DNA of 64,000 nt from Cardinalis cardinalis (taxonomy: Eukaryota > Chordata > Aves > Passeriformes > Cardinalidae), in contig JACDOX010000015.1 in NCBI GenBank assembly GCA_014549065.1, positions 3,148,747 through 3,212,746 of the forward strand, in the 5' to 3' direction. This document shows, piece by piece, positions 20,668-34,448 of the stretch. A program made the position numbers and the translations under genes. How positions within the stretch are numbered: position 1 is the stretch's first letter; every line of letters starts with the position of its first letter. Below the pieces are notes generated by a model. It searched no databases. It saw only the letters and a list, made by a program, of their open reading frames with translations, and was not told where the DNA came from.

Positions 20668-22587
20668 TTAGTTTTATATGTGTGTGGCCTTAACAGTTCT
20701 TGCCCATAATACACTAAAATGTGCTGTAAAGCCACGTGCTGGCATGTATCAGGTGACTTTGTTCTCCTTTGGTTTTGGTGTCATCTGACTAACTCAGTTT
20801 TTTATTAGCTCTTAGCTAAAAGGCTGATTTTTCCAGTCCTTGTTTGCTTTTCAATTCACAACTATAATAGCTGGTATGGTATAAAAGCTTAGATACTGGA
20901 ATTTTTGTGTAATGATATCTTTTGTTAATGNAGGTTGACTTTGTTCAAGTAAATCCTCCTCTGCCTTTGCAAGTGAATCATGGTAATTTTCTAAACTTTG
21001 TTTACATATCTGAATNTATTAATTGTACAGTTTGCTAGTACAAACTCTTATCTCTTCCCACAATTCATAAACTAAAAAGGAGGAAACAAAACCCTGAAAT
21101 CAAGCTATCAGCATTTCACTTTTGGTTGAGGGGGCTTTTGTGAGCCTCTGAATGGGCAGTGCCTTTATAAGTCCCTGAGCACTTGACCATGTGAATAGAT
21201 AGTATTTTTTTTCTATGTAACTTAAATTTTTCCTCCAGATGAACTCAGGCTTGTGCTAGGCAAGGAGAGAGGTTATTGNCCTCCTGGCTACCAAAGCTTT
21301 AAATTGAAATTAGTGTCTTGATCAAGCCCTCNAGTGTCTAAGCTACACAGAATGCAGTTACAGAGTGTGCCCTTGCACAATATCCTGCTGGTTCCCAGGT
21401 GCTTAAAGGAGTTGTTCTGGTCCTTTCCATGCACCAGCTTTGGCACCTGTCCAGCTGTGCAGAGGGCCAGCTCATTTTATTAACTGGATCACTGGGCCTG
21501 CAAGTTGAAGCAGCAGTTTGTACGGTGAGCTGAGCGCCAGAGCCAGCGCGAAGAACGGAGCTTTGAGCAGTTGGGGAATGACACAGCCACAGCAGAATTC
21601 TTGTACTGCTTCAGCTGTATTACCTACTGCACCCTGAAAAGCCAGGATGTGCCTGCTTCTGTGGGTGGCAGTCTCTGACAGAGGGGAGGACAGGGCTGCT
21701 CAAAGTTGCAGTTGTCTTAGTTGCNAACCCTGTTTCAGCAGTGACTGCCTGAAGGCCAGGATCTGGCCTCGAGTGCCAAACATTTAGACATGCAGCANGT
21801 GAGCCTTTCCTAGGCTCTCCCTGTGAACCTAATCTGCTCTGCATGGGGGCTGGTGAGGGGGTGTGGAACCTTTAGCTGTGGAAGTATCAAATACATCAGC
21901 AAAGGACTGANCTGCACGGAGATCGTGTATGAGAGNNGGCCACCAGCTTTGTGTTCACCTGAACCTAACTTAAATGTCTGAATAAATGTGTGCTTATTTG
22001 TAGTAGGGGCAAGCTGTTGGAGAAAGGGTAATTCAGGCGTGTCTGGATTGCTTGTTGGTTTCTTGCCTGTATCTATTGAAACACCTTATTTTTAGCTATA
22101 GTTCAATTGGTGGAACATACACTGTGTTAAAATATAGCAAGCTGAAAAGCTAAGACAACTCCCCTGCTTGCCTCTTTACCTAAAAACTCNCATCTGTGAA
22201 ACTGAAGTTATTGGTACTTCATGTGGTCTGTCTGAACTTGAGCTGAAGATACACTTTCCTGTCACTTTCCTGAGACAAATCCTTCCTTATCAAAGTTGGT
22301 CTAAGACACCTTGGCACTCTCTTGGGCTCNGTGGCAATTCAGGTTTCTCTAAGTTGGCTCTCAGCTGATGGACAGTGTTAGACTGGTTCCAGTCACTGAG
22401 GCAGAGACATTTGGGATTAGATACTGGAAAATTGGTGATTTAAACTGTTGGGGTAGTTCACCCTCAGATTATTTTCATTGCTGTCTCTACAGTATCTAAG
22501 CATGGATGCTGCCAAGCAGGTGTTGTTGATCCTTTCTCCCACCCTTGGCCAGCCTTCCCTCAGTAAAGCTTGTATCAGTGNTAATGG

Positions 22588-22772
22588 TACTCAGGCTTTG
22601 GAACAGGCTGCACAGGGAAGTGTTGGAGTCTCCCTCCCTGNAAGTGTTTCAAAGGCATGTGGATATGACACTTGGGGGGTATGGTTTACTGGTAAATGAT
22701 GGTGCTGAGTTAACAGTTGGATTTGAAGATCTTAGAGGTCTTTTCCAGCCTTAATGATTCTGTGATATCCAT
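22588..22772 (+). repeat. CR1 LINE 3' fragment in GLRX5 intron 1
   Basis: It shows GGCTTTGGAACAGGCTGCAC, TGTTGGAGTCTCCCTCCCTG, AGATCTTAGAGGTCTTTTCC and AATGATTCTGTGAT in CR1 order. It is more diverged than the copy at 19.75 kb and starts mid-3' region. Confidence 0.88.
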
Positions 22773-25257
22773 GAAAATGTGTTGCTTTTCTGGAGCAAGT
22801 ATGGTAGGAATGAGTGTTGCTTGATTCAGTTCTTCGGCATGGCCCATCTTTCTTTAGTGCTAATGCTGCCAAGAGAGGCTGAGAATTGGTAACTGGAGCT
22901 GGGGAGAGGGGTGGGAGTGTGCTGGGTACCCGTTTCAGTAGCTCTTTGCACCAATCCTGGTTTCACAGTTACTTTAAATGTGCTACCAGAGCTGTCAGAC
23001 TGAAGCCCTGACCTGTGGAGCGTGTTTTCCCAAACTAAACAGAGGTTCAGAGCAGAAGCTGCAGCTTCTGAAGTACAGCAAGGAGCCGGTCTGCAGAGGG
23101 GGGATGGAGATCCCTTGGGATGTCCAAAAGAATCATCCCAGAGGTGCACCCCGAGTGCAGCAACTGCAGCCCAGGCTGACTTGCTGTAACACCAGTGCAC
23201 CAGTGTCAGTGGCTGCTGCCCTGAGGGGAGGCTTGGTGCCCAGTGGAGGGAGGGTTCATCAGTTNGTGACCTGGGAGAGCCCCAGCACTGAGGCATTTAA
23301 AGCAGCTTGTCCAGCATNAGAAATGCAGCACACAGAGCAAATGAGCTTCCTGGTATTCTTATTTTTATCTGAAGCTGGATAGGTCCTTGAGAGTACTATC
23401 AGTGCTTGTTGGGTCCTTGAAGAAAGTATTTCTGTGAAAGAATTATTGGTGTAAATACTACCTTGGAGTGCTCATTAGCAGAAGGTTTATAATGCAGAGC
23501 CCTTGGTTCTCAATTCATGTTTNGCATTGCAGTATCTTAAGAAAAATGAGCCCTATTTCATATCTGCAGTGGCTCTTTGATCAGGGTCATCTTTAGACAT
23601 GTCTTAATTGTAGAACATGGCTTTTCATTAAAACTTTGATGGGTTAAAGGATATTTAGGGCAGTTTAAGCAGTTTGGAGTACTCAAAGGCCAAAGAGCAT
23701 TTAAGAAAAGTATTGCTAAGTGGAAGTTGACATCAAAGCTTCAAAGTTCTACAAACTAAGGAAGAAACTACAAGTGGTGATGATGTAGGTTGGATGGTTG
23801 TGGGTTCCCTTTGGCCTTGATTTATATGCTAAACTTTCTGGTTTGGGCTTTTGAAACANTGGTTGTATATGCACAAAATCTGAAGTCGGAGTAAAATCTC
23901 TTAGCTGACCTATGTAGTGGTTAGGAACACTTAGTCACAATACCCTTTTTTTAATATTATTTGCTATTATTGCTATTATTTTAGTGGATTTTTAAAGCAT
24001 GTTGTATTTTGCTAAGGGGAATTATTAGCTATATTGCATCTTTTATACATTAAAGTAACAATCCCACTGTATATATTTGCACTTATACATATTTACTAAA
24101 GAAGAAAGTGGTTTAAGTTCCAATAAAGCAAGCATCATTTCCTTACATGGTTATTTTTTTACCTTGAATATTTTGGGTTTTGTCTTTTTAGTCTCTAGAG
24201 ACTAAAATGTTTTCAAAGGGGAAAACAAGTNCTCTTGTGCTGTCAGCTACTCAGGTCTAATATTTATTGGTGGGGAGTTGGCTCTGATGTTCTGAAAAGG
24301 TGCCTCTGTAGGCTTAAGTTTGCTTTCATGCCTTTGTTGGAAAAATTCCAGGCACTGCATGTTGAAAATACATAAAAATGTTGAATTCAAAACTTGCCAT
24401 CTAATCAAATACTTGTGGTTGTGTTATAAAAAATAGGCACAGTAGGTTTCAGCTATTTCCTTTGCTACGGAAATAATGGCTTTGTGTGAAGGATCATTTA
24501 AATAAGTGGCAAATTAGATACAAGGATTCTTGTGTAATTTCTTGTGATGTCTAAGTGCAAGCTGTTCCAGTGTGTATCAGCTGATCAGTTTGTATTTTTG
24601 GGTGGTCTTACATTTGCCTTCTGTGGAGTATAGTTTGAAACTTTAGTTCTGTACTTCACAATTGTGACTTGAGCTGTGTTTTGTTAANTGAGCACTTTCA
24701 AAGAGACTTGAGCCTTTGTGCCCCTCCCATGTGCTGGAAGGTCTGGCATTGAAAGATAAAGCAATTTGAAATTCATAAGGCCTTNACAGGGGCAAATGTA
24801 TCTTGCAGTTGAAATTGCAGGAATAAGTGTAACTGCATGAGTTCAGTAAGAGTGTTAAATATTTTAAAGTCCTTCTGGGAAATATAACAGAAAGTAAACA
24901 GTTCTCAATATTTTTTAATACTTCTCATTTCTGTAATTGATTGAAAGAGTCATGTTTTCTTGTTGGGAGTAAAAAGAGATGTGGTGTTTCTCCAGTTCCT
25001 GCTTGAAGTCNGTATCGGAGCTGACCCCATATCTTTCAACCCACATCTTTGAGTTGGGGTGAGAAACAAACCTAACTTTACCACAGTTTTTTTTTTTTTC
25101 TGATAGTGCTCCTGTTGTGTAGACATCTTTTTGCCTTTATGGGAAAGAAATTGGAATATCAGTGGTGGAGCCAGGTGGAAGCCATGCTTTCCTTTTAAAA
25201 TACCATTCTATTAGGAGAGGGGGAAAACCTCTAATAATTTTGTTTTTTCTTATTCAG

Positions 25258-25436
25258 GAATAAAAAACTACTCCAACTGGCCTACCATCCCACAAGTGTA
25301 CCTCAATGGNGAATTTGTTGGTGGCTGTGATATACTCCTCCAGATGCATCAGAATGGAGATCTTGTAGAAGAGCTGAAGAAACTGGGAATCCGTTCAGCG
25401 CTTCTGGATGCAGAAAAAGACCAAGAGAAAAAGTAA
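25258..25436 (+). CDS. GLRX5: GLRX5 exon 2: C-terminal part and stop
   Basis: It completes codon 101 (Gly) and encodes residues 102-159, ending in TAA at 25434-25436. It carries the rest of the glutaredoxin fold: WPTIPQVYLNGEF with the cis-proline P112, which faces the CGFS cysteine from exon 1, and G122-G123-C124-D125, the glutathione-contacting turn. The helix LLQMHQNGDLVEELKKLGI follows, with a charged Lys/Glu-rich C terminus. Phase and length match the family exactly, and the two exons add to 480 nt. One third-position N, in a Gly codon, does not change the residue. No other exon is needed, since vertebrate GLRX5 has two coding exons. Confidence 0.97.
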
Positions 25437-26645
25437 CATGAGAAAAAAATAATGCTGTGACAGGAATAAAGCAAATCTTTGATAAGAACTTGTTGCCCAT
25501 AAAGCCTTACGTACTTTAGGTCGAGCAAAGCATCTATTTGAGCTGACACTAAGTGAATGTCTCTTAGCTCATGGTAAATGTAGTCATCTTGGTATTTTGA
25601 TTTATGGGTATTGTGAAAATTTGAATATAACCACTGCACTGTAAAGCAAATGTTTGTGAAAATTTGTGTTTTAAAAAAGTTCACTTCTAAAAGCGCTCTT
25701 CTTCATTGAGGTGGGAGTAAACCAAAAGAACTAATAATATTTTTATGGGTTTTACATGTGTGATTCTCTGTTCTTTGATACATGAATCTATTCAAACAGC
25801 ATTTGNATTCCCTTGCTTCTCTTGAAAAAGCATTAAGTAATAGTGCATCTGTTTTTCTGTTTAACTTCTGGCGATAAGACATCTTGAGAGCCTCTAAAAC
25901 CTGTGTAATCACATACAGTATAGGAGAAAAACAGTTTTCCAACAATATAGGAGAAAAAAGATTATATGAGAGTGCATGAAATACACTTTTATTGCGAAGG
26001 GTAAAAATAAACAGAACTTGTACAAATACATGTATAGTGGTCATTATTACTTTGTAACTTTCTGATGGCTTTTAAAACTGCTAAGAATTGTGCCTGAATA
26101 TTTTATAAAACCTTTTCTACCTCTTGCAAAACAGCTTTTCCCCATGCTTATATANTCTGTGTATGGGAGTTCTGTGTCAGTGCTAAAATGTGGGAATTAT
26201 TTAAGGCTTCAGTATTCTAGCTTGAAATAGTACAGGAGAATACTTCAGTTATTACTGTAATCTTGTATTATTTGCTTGTTATGTTTTTATATTTGTTGTG
26301 TTTCCAAGTGTTTTCTCCTGACTGATGTGCTCAGGAGANTAAGTCTTCAAGCACAGGATTTACAGATGAAATGTTCATGTGGGTAAGATAAGTGCAGGAG
26401 AAAGGTTACTGAATGGATAAATATTTCTTTGTGGAAAGTCTCTGAAGTTTTCAGTACCTACCTAACCACATTTCTCTANATGAAAAGAAATTATATTAAC
26501 CAGTGTAGCTTCAGCTCTATAGCAATACTGCTAAGGTTAAAAGNTAACCAAGCTATTTTTAAATGTAGTGTAATTAATACAAACCAGTCTGCATGTGAAT
26601 TAGGCAAATGGTTGGAAATAAACTGTGTTTTATGTTGATTGTCTA
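25437..26645 (+). other. GLRX5: Probable GLRX5 3' UTR
   Basis: AT-rich non-coding sequence follows the stop. AATAAA occurs at 25465-25470, very close to the stop, at 26006-26011, and at 26617-26622. The last is followed by a TGTGTTTTATGTTGATTGT stretch resembling a GU-rich downstream element, and I favour it as the main end. The early signal could give a very short 3' UTR isoform. Confidence 0.6.
26617..26622 (+). terminator. Poly(A) signal, favoured GLRX5 end
   Basis: AATAAA followed within 30 bases by a GU-rich tract. Confidence 0.5.
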
Positions 26646-29600
26646 CAGTAGTTGCTCTTTATTTTAAATGTCTAATGAAANTGATACTACTTTTGATTGG
26701 AAGCCCAGGATGTTTTCCACTGCATGGGATATAAAATGTGTTCTGGAGAAAGAAGAAATTTTAAATGGTCANTGAAAGATGAGAACAGGACTGGAACCTG
26801 TAGTCAGGAGAGATTTGATTTAAGTTCTGGTTCTAAATCTCTCCTGCCCACTTGAGCTAGCAGTGGAGAAATATACTAGAACATTCTGCACAGGATTTGC
26901 CAAACTGACAACAGTAAGTTCACTGTATAATTGTAATGCAGTCAGGGTCAGCAGGATTAGATAAGTGTGTGTGTTGTGTGTGTCCTTGGTCACCACAGCA
27001 GGTCTGTGGAGGTCCCTGTGTGGCCAGTGTGTAGCAGGAAGTTCCACTTGGGGCAGTCACTCGTGGCTGTGAGGCACCGAGGTGTGAGTGCAGAATTTTC
27101 TCTGTTCATGTGCCACATCACATCATGCANAGCTTAGGGTATCAAAGAAAGTTTGTTCTGAGCATTTGAATTCAGATTAAATGAACTTTCTTATGGCTAA
27201 TCACAAGTAGTTTTTGCCGTTCTGAATGTAAAACAATGTTTAGAAAAAAAGTAAATTTCAAAAGTCTTTGGTTATTTGCATTAACCTATTGAAATGAATG
27301 TACCCAGTAAACAAAAAGGTGATGAAGAAAATTTAATTTTTTTCTGCTTCAATAATTAAGTCTTAGTCTGGCTACTAAATAAATCTATTAAAAAAAGAAT
27401 CCCCCAAATTTGCTGTTTTGTAGCTCTCTAGTTTTCTGCACAAGCTGAATATTTTTTAGTAATATCTGCCAGCAATTTAATATAAAGGGAACTGCAGCAT
27501 TGTCAGGTAGTCTATTCTCTACGCAGAGAAATTTTTCTCCCAGCATGAGTTCCTGCTTTTAAAAACCATGGAAGTTTTTCTACTTTCTCTGCTTTCTTCC
27601 CCTCTTCAGATTTTAATTACTTGATCAAACCTTTGCATAACATACACAGTAGTGTTTATATAATCTCTACCTGACTGGAACATGTTATTGAGTGAGTAAG
27701 AGCAACAGTGATTCCATGAAGTGTGTGTGACAAAGCCACAGTGGGGAATGAAATTGGGACTTCTGCCTGCATTGCTGTGCAAGCCGTGCATTTCCAGCCA
27801 ATGTGTGCATGAGCAGTTGGTCTACATTGATAAAAATGATCATGTTAAACCAGCTGCAATAAAAAAATTACCATCTTTTAAAATTGTAAACTTCAGATGC
27901 TCACAAAGAGCTTTATTTTGTTGTTGACTGAGAGTATTTTCCCCAAGCAACTAGTTCTAGGGGATCATTTTAGAAGATGGGCAGTATTGTGCACTCTGCT
28001 CATCATCCTCTGCTGTCCCTCAAACCAGAGACAAAAGGGCACATATGCTTCCAATCCCAAAGGGATGCTACAGAGAAAGTGATTTTTTTAAGGAAAAAGC
28101 CCATGCCTCTATTGAGAAGAGATTTGCACTTGCTTTTCTCATGCTCTTAGGCAGTGGGAGAAGGCAACTGATAATACTGCAGTATGGGGTGAGTACCAGT
28201 GAGTGTGCTGAGCTCATACTGGGAGCCTGGTGCCAGCTGGAAGGCTCCATGAGGAATCCTTGGTCATGAGGATGTGACAGGTTGTGACAGGTCCTGTGGA
28301 AGAAAGGGTGACTTTTTCTCTCCCCAGGAGGAGCAGCTTGTCTCAGGAGGTGAGGGAGGGGATGGGGAAGCTGCTGCAGCTGCTTGTTCTTCCTGGGTTC
28401 CTCTGNTGTAGAGTGAAGACTGAAGAGGTAACAGTGGTCAAGAGTGTGCCTTGAGCAGGCCAACTGAAGTTGCTGAGGACAGCCAAGAGCAAAATGGGGA
28501 CCTGCCCTTGCCATCTTTGGTGAAGAGAGAGGCAAAACTGCCTGGTCCTGAGCTGGGTCTGCTGTGGTAAGGATGGGCCAGGGGGCAGGGCTGGGCAGGA
28601 GCATTGCCACCTGCAGAGCTTCTATGGATCAAGGTTGGAGCTGCCAGACCCATTCCTGCTCTTAGTGCTCTTGTGTGTTGTGCCAGGCAGGAGTTCTGGC
28701 TGCCTGCTCCTCTGGTGAGATGCTGCTGGATCCCTCTGGTTGGATTGCCCAGCTGGGAGCTTGCAGGNAGATACTTGTGAAGGCACAAAAACTTATGTGG
28801 GATTGTTACTCTATTGTAGGGTTGCAGTATGAGCGTTTGCCAAACTGGAAACCATTACTGTAATTATTTACATTTTATTCTGAGGATGCCCTTGGTGTTG
28901 CTGCTGTGCTAAAGGGCTGAATTGAGTGGACCAACCTATCCACCAGATCATACATTAAGATAATCTTTTGTATTTGAAGGACTTCATATCTCTTTTATAT
29001 GAAACAAGGTGCTTTGGTTTAAGGAAATGAGATTGTTCATATTCCAAAGCCGATCTACTGTCTTAAACCTTCACCAAAGTGGGGTATAAGGTTTCTTTGC
29101 TCTTCTTGAACTGGTCCTGGTAAGGAGCAGAAGGGAACAGGCTGCAAACACATGCTATTGTGCTGCTAATTTTGTGTTGGGAGCATTAAAATCAATTACC
29201 ACAAAAGTTGTTTTCCTGAGAAAACAGCTGTTAACAGCTCAGGGCATATTAAGGGGTTACACAGCAAGTGTGTTTCTCAGCCCTAATGACTTGCCTTAAT
29301 TTTGCTACCAAATGTTGGGACATGGTTGTTATTCTTCATTGCTTATCTGCTCTGAAAAAATAACTTTATACCATCTAAATGCCCTGAAATACTTAAGTGC
29401 CTTTATTTCAAGTCTGGCAAACATGAAGGCTTATTTTCAAGTTCTCACCGAGTTCTCTGGTTCTCTTTAAAAAGTAGGCTAGAAATCTTTGGCAGGAGTT
29501 TTCTGGGAGTCTGTCAATACTAACAAAGTGCATGGAAAACAACCAAGCTTGAGAACATGAAATCGAAGAATTGTAGCAAAGAAAATCTCTCCTGAGCTTT

Positions 29601-31520
29601 CACCAAGAATCCCAGCAAGACCCTGGCAGTGCCTGCCTCTAAGAAGGGCAATATTAAAAAGCAGAGCTGGCAGCCTGATCAATAAATCCCTGTCCAATCT
29701 GATTTGCATGTCCCTTCTGCAGAAACCAGATCTTCTTACACAGGTTTGTTCAATATCCATTTTACAGGACTGTGGAAGAAAAAACCACTCATGAGTTACA
29801 AGATACATGTCACCTGTAAGTTTAGGAATCTGTGAGCAAAGGTGCAAAGACAAGAAGGAAAGGAAAAGAGTGGAAAGGGTTTGGATTGTTAATGGTGCTG
29901 GGTGGTAGGTCAAGCTTGCTTTTTGGCTGAAAGAGTTGAGATGAACACACTGCTCTGTAAAGGGCTGTGGTTCATTATCTGGTTTTGGATTTTCCTTTGG
30001 GATGCTGCATGCTTCATTTAATAGCTCTGTCAAAGCAGTGCTGTCTCTGATGTGACCTGATCATGGCCTCACTGATTTAACTACTTGAGGCCTTTCCTAG
30101 AATCTCCCAGGGAAAGCAGGTTTTAGTTACACAGAAAATAGGACTGAAATGGCTAAGTGGATTCAGGTCTTATTTTCAGTGGTTTTTTTCCAATCATCCA
30201 GCTTCTTTTTATGCCTTGATTTTCTGGAAGTAAGGGAGTAGGCCAGGAGCAAAGGGTTTTAGTTAGAAAGACCATGGTACTCCATAAAATCCAANCCATG
30301 GTAGTCATAGGGTGTAACTGAGATGAATGCACAGTGCTGTATGTAACCAACAAGCATTTGTATCTTCCCAGTTTTGAGGATCACATCTCAATTGGACTAC
30401 AGAAATGCTGGCAGGAGAGGAGGCTGCTGGCTTATACTCCCCTTTCAAGAAGAAAGAAAACCCTTTAAGGTGCAGCTGGTGATGGTTTATAATTACCTAT
30501 GAAGAATCCAAAGGCCAAGTTCAATATGAATTTTAAAACAATTTTGCCACTAAAAGATGTTAATTTAGCAAACAACAGGGAAAATTATTTTTTTCTTTTC
30601 ATTGTTGCAACACTTTTATATGCAAAGCCACGAGACTGTTCCTGCACAGGTGCAGGCATGTATGTCTGTATTTGTAGTTACATATTGTCCCTCCTAACTT
30701 AAAACTTGCACGAGGGACCTACTTAGAATCTTTTAAAGGTGAGCTTCTGTAATATTTTGCCAGGNATTTAACAGTAAAGTAAGTTAAAAGGGGCTTTGGA
30801 TGAGTATTGAATTTNAAAAATCACTGACAAACTTTTTTGGCTCATGTAAGCACAGCCTTCAAAGCATGAAGGATTTTATGTATAATTAAGCCTCAAAACA
30901 GTGAAACAAATCTTCACTTTTCAGACTAATGAAAACTGAAATACAAAAGTTATTTGCTACTTGCATGATANTAGCTATAGAGAGAATAAAGTTTTGGAGC
31001 CTTTAGTCTTAAGCCTATGATCTAGCGAGTGAAAACAACATGCTTTTACAGGGTGCATCTCAACAAGCATTTTAGAGCTTTCAAATACACACTACAAGGC
31101 GTATATTTGAAATACTACTTGTCAGACAGGATCTCCCCATTGAATGGTAATACTATGAAATCTACCATTTCTATTCTTTTCCATAATTTCACTTGTCTAA
31201 ATTCTCAACAGATCTTCAAGTAGATTTTTTTCCTTGAAGAAAGTATAGGCATTCTCTGAGAAGCAGCACATAATGTGCTCCATCACTGGATACATATTTA
31301 AACCTTCTCAGCTCAGGAAAAGAGCAGATTTANGGCTGGTATTCAAGAATGCCTTGTACTGCTGATTTAAAAAAAAAAATACACATTCTAGTATTCTTCA
31401 GTATTCCATTTATTTACTCATCCATCTGTGATACTTCATGAGAGACAAGCAATAGGATGTGAAAGGAAACAATTGCAAAAATATTGACANTGTCTGAAAA
31501 TAAACGGAACACGTTGTTGT
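26646..31520. other. Non-coding, no gene supported
   Basis: AT-rich sequence with a short GT microsatellite near 26964-26982. The minus-strand open frame at 29479-30033 (184 codons) has no recognisable domain and is about the longest expected by chance in 64 kb. I see no clear transposon. Confidence 0.5.
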
Positions 31521-31529
31521 CAGAGGAAA

Positions 31530-32230
31530 GCTGCCGAGGGTCTTCCCGGGGAGATGCTCTGGGGCGAGCTGCCGGCAGCCGGGCACCCAGGAGATGGTGC
31601 TGTTGCACCGGGGAAGCGGCACAGCCCTGACCCAGAAGCATCTTTCACTGCGGTCCTCCCTGTTTTCCGCCTGTGTTGCATTTCACTCTTTGGGGTGCTC
31701 GTTTTCTTTGGGAGAAGCAGGTGTCGGTGTTACCCACCCAGGCGCGCCCGGCGATGCCGCTCCCAGCCGGCGGGCCCCGCGCCCTCGCTGGAGATGCCGG
31801 CCGCGCTTGAAGGCGATGCTGTTCGCCGGGACTGCGAGATGGTAACGCNGAGGCGGGGAGCAGCTCCACAGCTCGCTGCCCTCCCCGGAGCCGCCGCCTG
31901 AGCAGCGCTGTGCCCCAGCCGGGCGCCCGCAGCCTCTCGTGGGGAGCAGCGCGCCCGCTCCGGGGCTCCTCGGGGACCCGCTGCCTCCCCTGCCGGCTCC
32001 CTGCCGGTTCCCTGCCGGCTCCCTGCGCCATCCCCGGGCCGGCCCGAGGTCCCGCACACGTGCCCGCTTGCCAAGGTAAGCGCCAGGCGGCTCCGCGGGG
32101 CTCGGGGCCGCAGCCCCCGGGCAGCCCCGGCCGTGCCCGGCACACGGACGCCGCCTCACGCCTGGGCACCTGTGGGCCCTGCGAGCGCCGAGGCTGCGGG
32201 CGGATCGAGGGGGAAGATCGGAGGTGGCAA
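31530..32230 (+). promoter_or_regulatory. Orphan CpG island with first-exon-like donor
   Basis: About 700 bp of dense CpG in an AT-rich desert. On the plus strand CTTGCCAAG|GTAAGC at 32067-32081 is a near-perfect splice donor, 13 bases after an E-box CACGTG at 32057-32062, so a first exon ending at 32075 is plausible. No recognisable protein is encoded: open frames on both strands are Arg/Pro/Ala-rich composition artefacts. Candidates are a long non-coding RNA or the untranslated first exon of a rightward gene. In mammals C14orf132 lies on this side, but its coding sequence was not found in the window. Confidence 0.6.
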
Positions 32231-34440
32231 AGGGGAATTTGGGGCTCTTTCGGTCTCTCAGCAGAGCAGGAGGTCAGAGGGTTGTGGTGACATTTTTTTG
32301 TCGATTTAATGTTTTGTTAGCATCCTCTCATCTCGTTTGGTTCTGAGGCTTCAAACTTGGCCAGGAAAGATCAGCAGGAACTGGAACAGGTTTGTGGATG
32401 CCCTGNGAGTAGCTGTAGCAACATGAAGTCACCAGACTGGGGACCTGAGGAATATTTAATGGAAGGGAACATCAAAGGCCTTTCCCCAGTTGCAGGAACG
32501 CTTCTGTCTCTGAGTATGTCTGCATGTGTAACCAGGCAGTGACCAGGGTTTTAAATGTGATAAAAATGTAACTCCCCACTTCAGCCTGAGGTCTTTTTTA
32601 TCTGAATGGGTATAACCAAAACAAGATCTTTCTACATGCAGGCAGAGAGGCCAAAAGCAAACCTCCTGCAGGTGTCTGGGTGGGTTACGAGGCCGCCCTA
32701 ATNGCAGCCACCCCTGTGCTGTGAGTGAGCCATTTTGAGTTTGTGGCACCTATTGCTCTGTGGCTGAAGTGAGCNTGGCCAGGGGTGGAGGTGAAGAGGT
32801 TGGTGAGGAAAAAGCCATCAGAGAGAGGATGGACAAATCTCCTTTGGAGTAGAACCACTGGGGAGGCCGGTGGTGTAAGGACTTGAGGATTATGTCTGTT
32901 GTTCTCCATTTTAGTCCTCTCTTTTTAAATCATTAACAGCAATTCTATAGCCAGTAGTAGGATTCTAGTTATTTTTCTTAACAATGAATTATTTAAAGCT
33001 CAGCTGACGTTTTGTGGGGGCTTTTGCTACATGAGTAATGATTNGGCATGAGCTGGGTAGGGAAGCAATCTGCTGTCCAGCCATGTTCAGGTATGTCAGC
33101 AGAAGAAAACCAGAAGAAAATACTAAAGAACAGCAATTCAGGAAGGGGTTTAACAAGCCCAAAGCAAGCCAGTTCAAATTCCTTTGCTTTTCATGTGAAC
33201 TTGAGGTACAGTTCAGCTCACTCTGCCAAACAAGTGTCAAGTTTTCAGGCAGGAGCTGGATGTTCCTCGGGACTGAGGAGTGAGTGCTCTGAGCAGGAGA
33301 TGGCTCAGGGCTCAGGCCACAGCTTTAACATCGTCCCTAACATCTCTGACTCAGAAAGATAAGCTCTTCCTGCATATTGAAGTCTCAGCAGGCACCAGAC
33401 AGTAATTTACACACTTTGTTTTAGGGACCATTTTGCACTGAGTTCATGGATGAAATGAAGCACTGACTCAAACCTACGAGACCTCTCTGCTCTGAGACCC
33501 CAGAGCACCAAGCTGTAGTGCCAGGCCTCCTTTCACTCCAGAAGCTTTGCAGTTCTCTCTGAGCCAGGAATCCTATCCCAGCAAGTGGAAGGATGTGCTC
33601 TCTTCCCCCTAGTTCCCTGCTAGGGGGCTGAGTGCTTCATTTGAGATGGGCAATGATGGTTCAACCTCCCTCCCACGTGGCCCTTCCATGTCTGGAAGAA
33701 AGTACTCTAATCATTGCACTATTACAGACAAGCAGTTTCCAACATCATCTTGCTACTGGTATGAATTACACACCCCAGGTTTGCCAGGTATTGNCCAAAT
33801 ACTGCCTTTGGAAAGTATTAAAAAAGGAGTAGATGCCTGTTTTCCCAGCTTGGGCCAGAGCCTTAAGTCAGTATGAAATTTCAGATCAAAATGCCACCTT
33901 TTTAAGTGTCTACATCCTGATATCCTGATTTTTGGTCCTTAATCAATATGAAGGAAGGAATTCAAGACAAGATTGCATCTGTAGCTGCTAGCAGACATAT
34001 TAATGTAATACAGTCCTGTAGTTTAGTGGGAAATAAGTACAAAAAAGTGTCTGAAATTTCAGAGCATCTGGGTTCTCGTTGTGTTGAGAGGATTTGTCAC
34101 AAAAGCTCCTGAGGGAATAGTAGAGGAAGATGCCATGAATTCCACTTAAGAACAATAATAGAGTCTGGAGGGCATGTATGTTGCCAACAACAGTAATACT
34201 GGGCAAACAAAGAGGAAATCAGTACAACTGAGTGTCAGGGAACCCTTCCAAATCTGAAAATCTAACCTTAGCTTTCCAATACATTGGTTTATTAATAAGT
34301 GTAAAGACTAGATGAAAGGGAAATAAAAAGGAAGTATGGTGCACTGCAAAATACTGGAGTTATAAAATAAGAGTGCTTCAGGTGTGTCAGTCAGAAGAGT
34401 TGGAATAATTAACTGCTGGTTCAGAAACTGGATGACTGAA
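32231..34440. other. Non-coding, nothing recognisable
   Basis: Mixed-composition intergenic or intronic sequence. I see no repeat or exon that can be named. Confidence 0.45.
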
Positions 34441-34448
34441 AATTAAAG

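Larger units (their letters stand above)
19368..25257 (+). other. GLRX5: GLRX5 intron 1
   Basis: A 5.9-kb intron bounded by GTCAGC at 19368 and TTTTTTCTTATTCAG at 25243-25257, which joins exons 1 and 2 in frame through a shared Gly codon. It contains the GC-rich end of the promoter island up to about 19480, two plus-oriented CR1 fragments and a 37-bp tandem duplication. Open frames inside it, including 22826-23296 on the minus strand, have no recognisable product. Confidence 0.9.

Noticed and set aside
29479..30033. 184-codon minus-strand open frame
   Set aside because: No family resemblance or exon borders; its length is within chance expectation for the window.
31645..32169. 174-codon minus-strand frame and rivals in the 31.5-kb CpG island
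   Set aside because: Same GC effect: at least six overlapping frames in the island and no recognisable protein.
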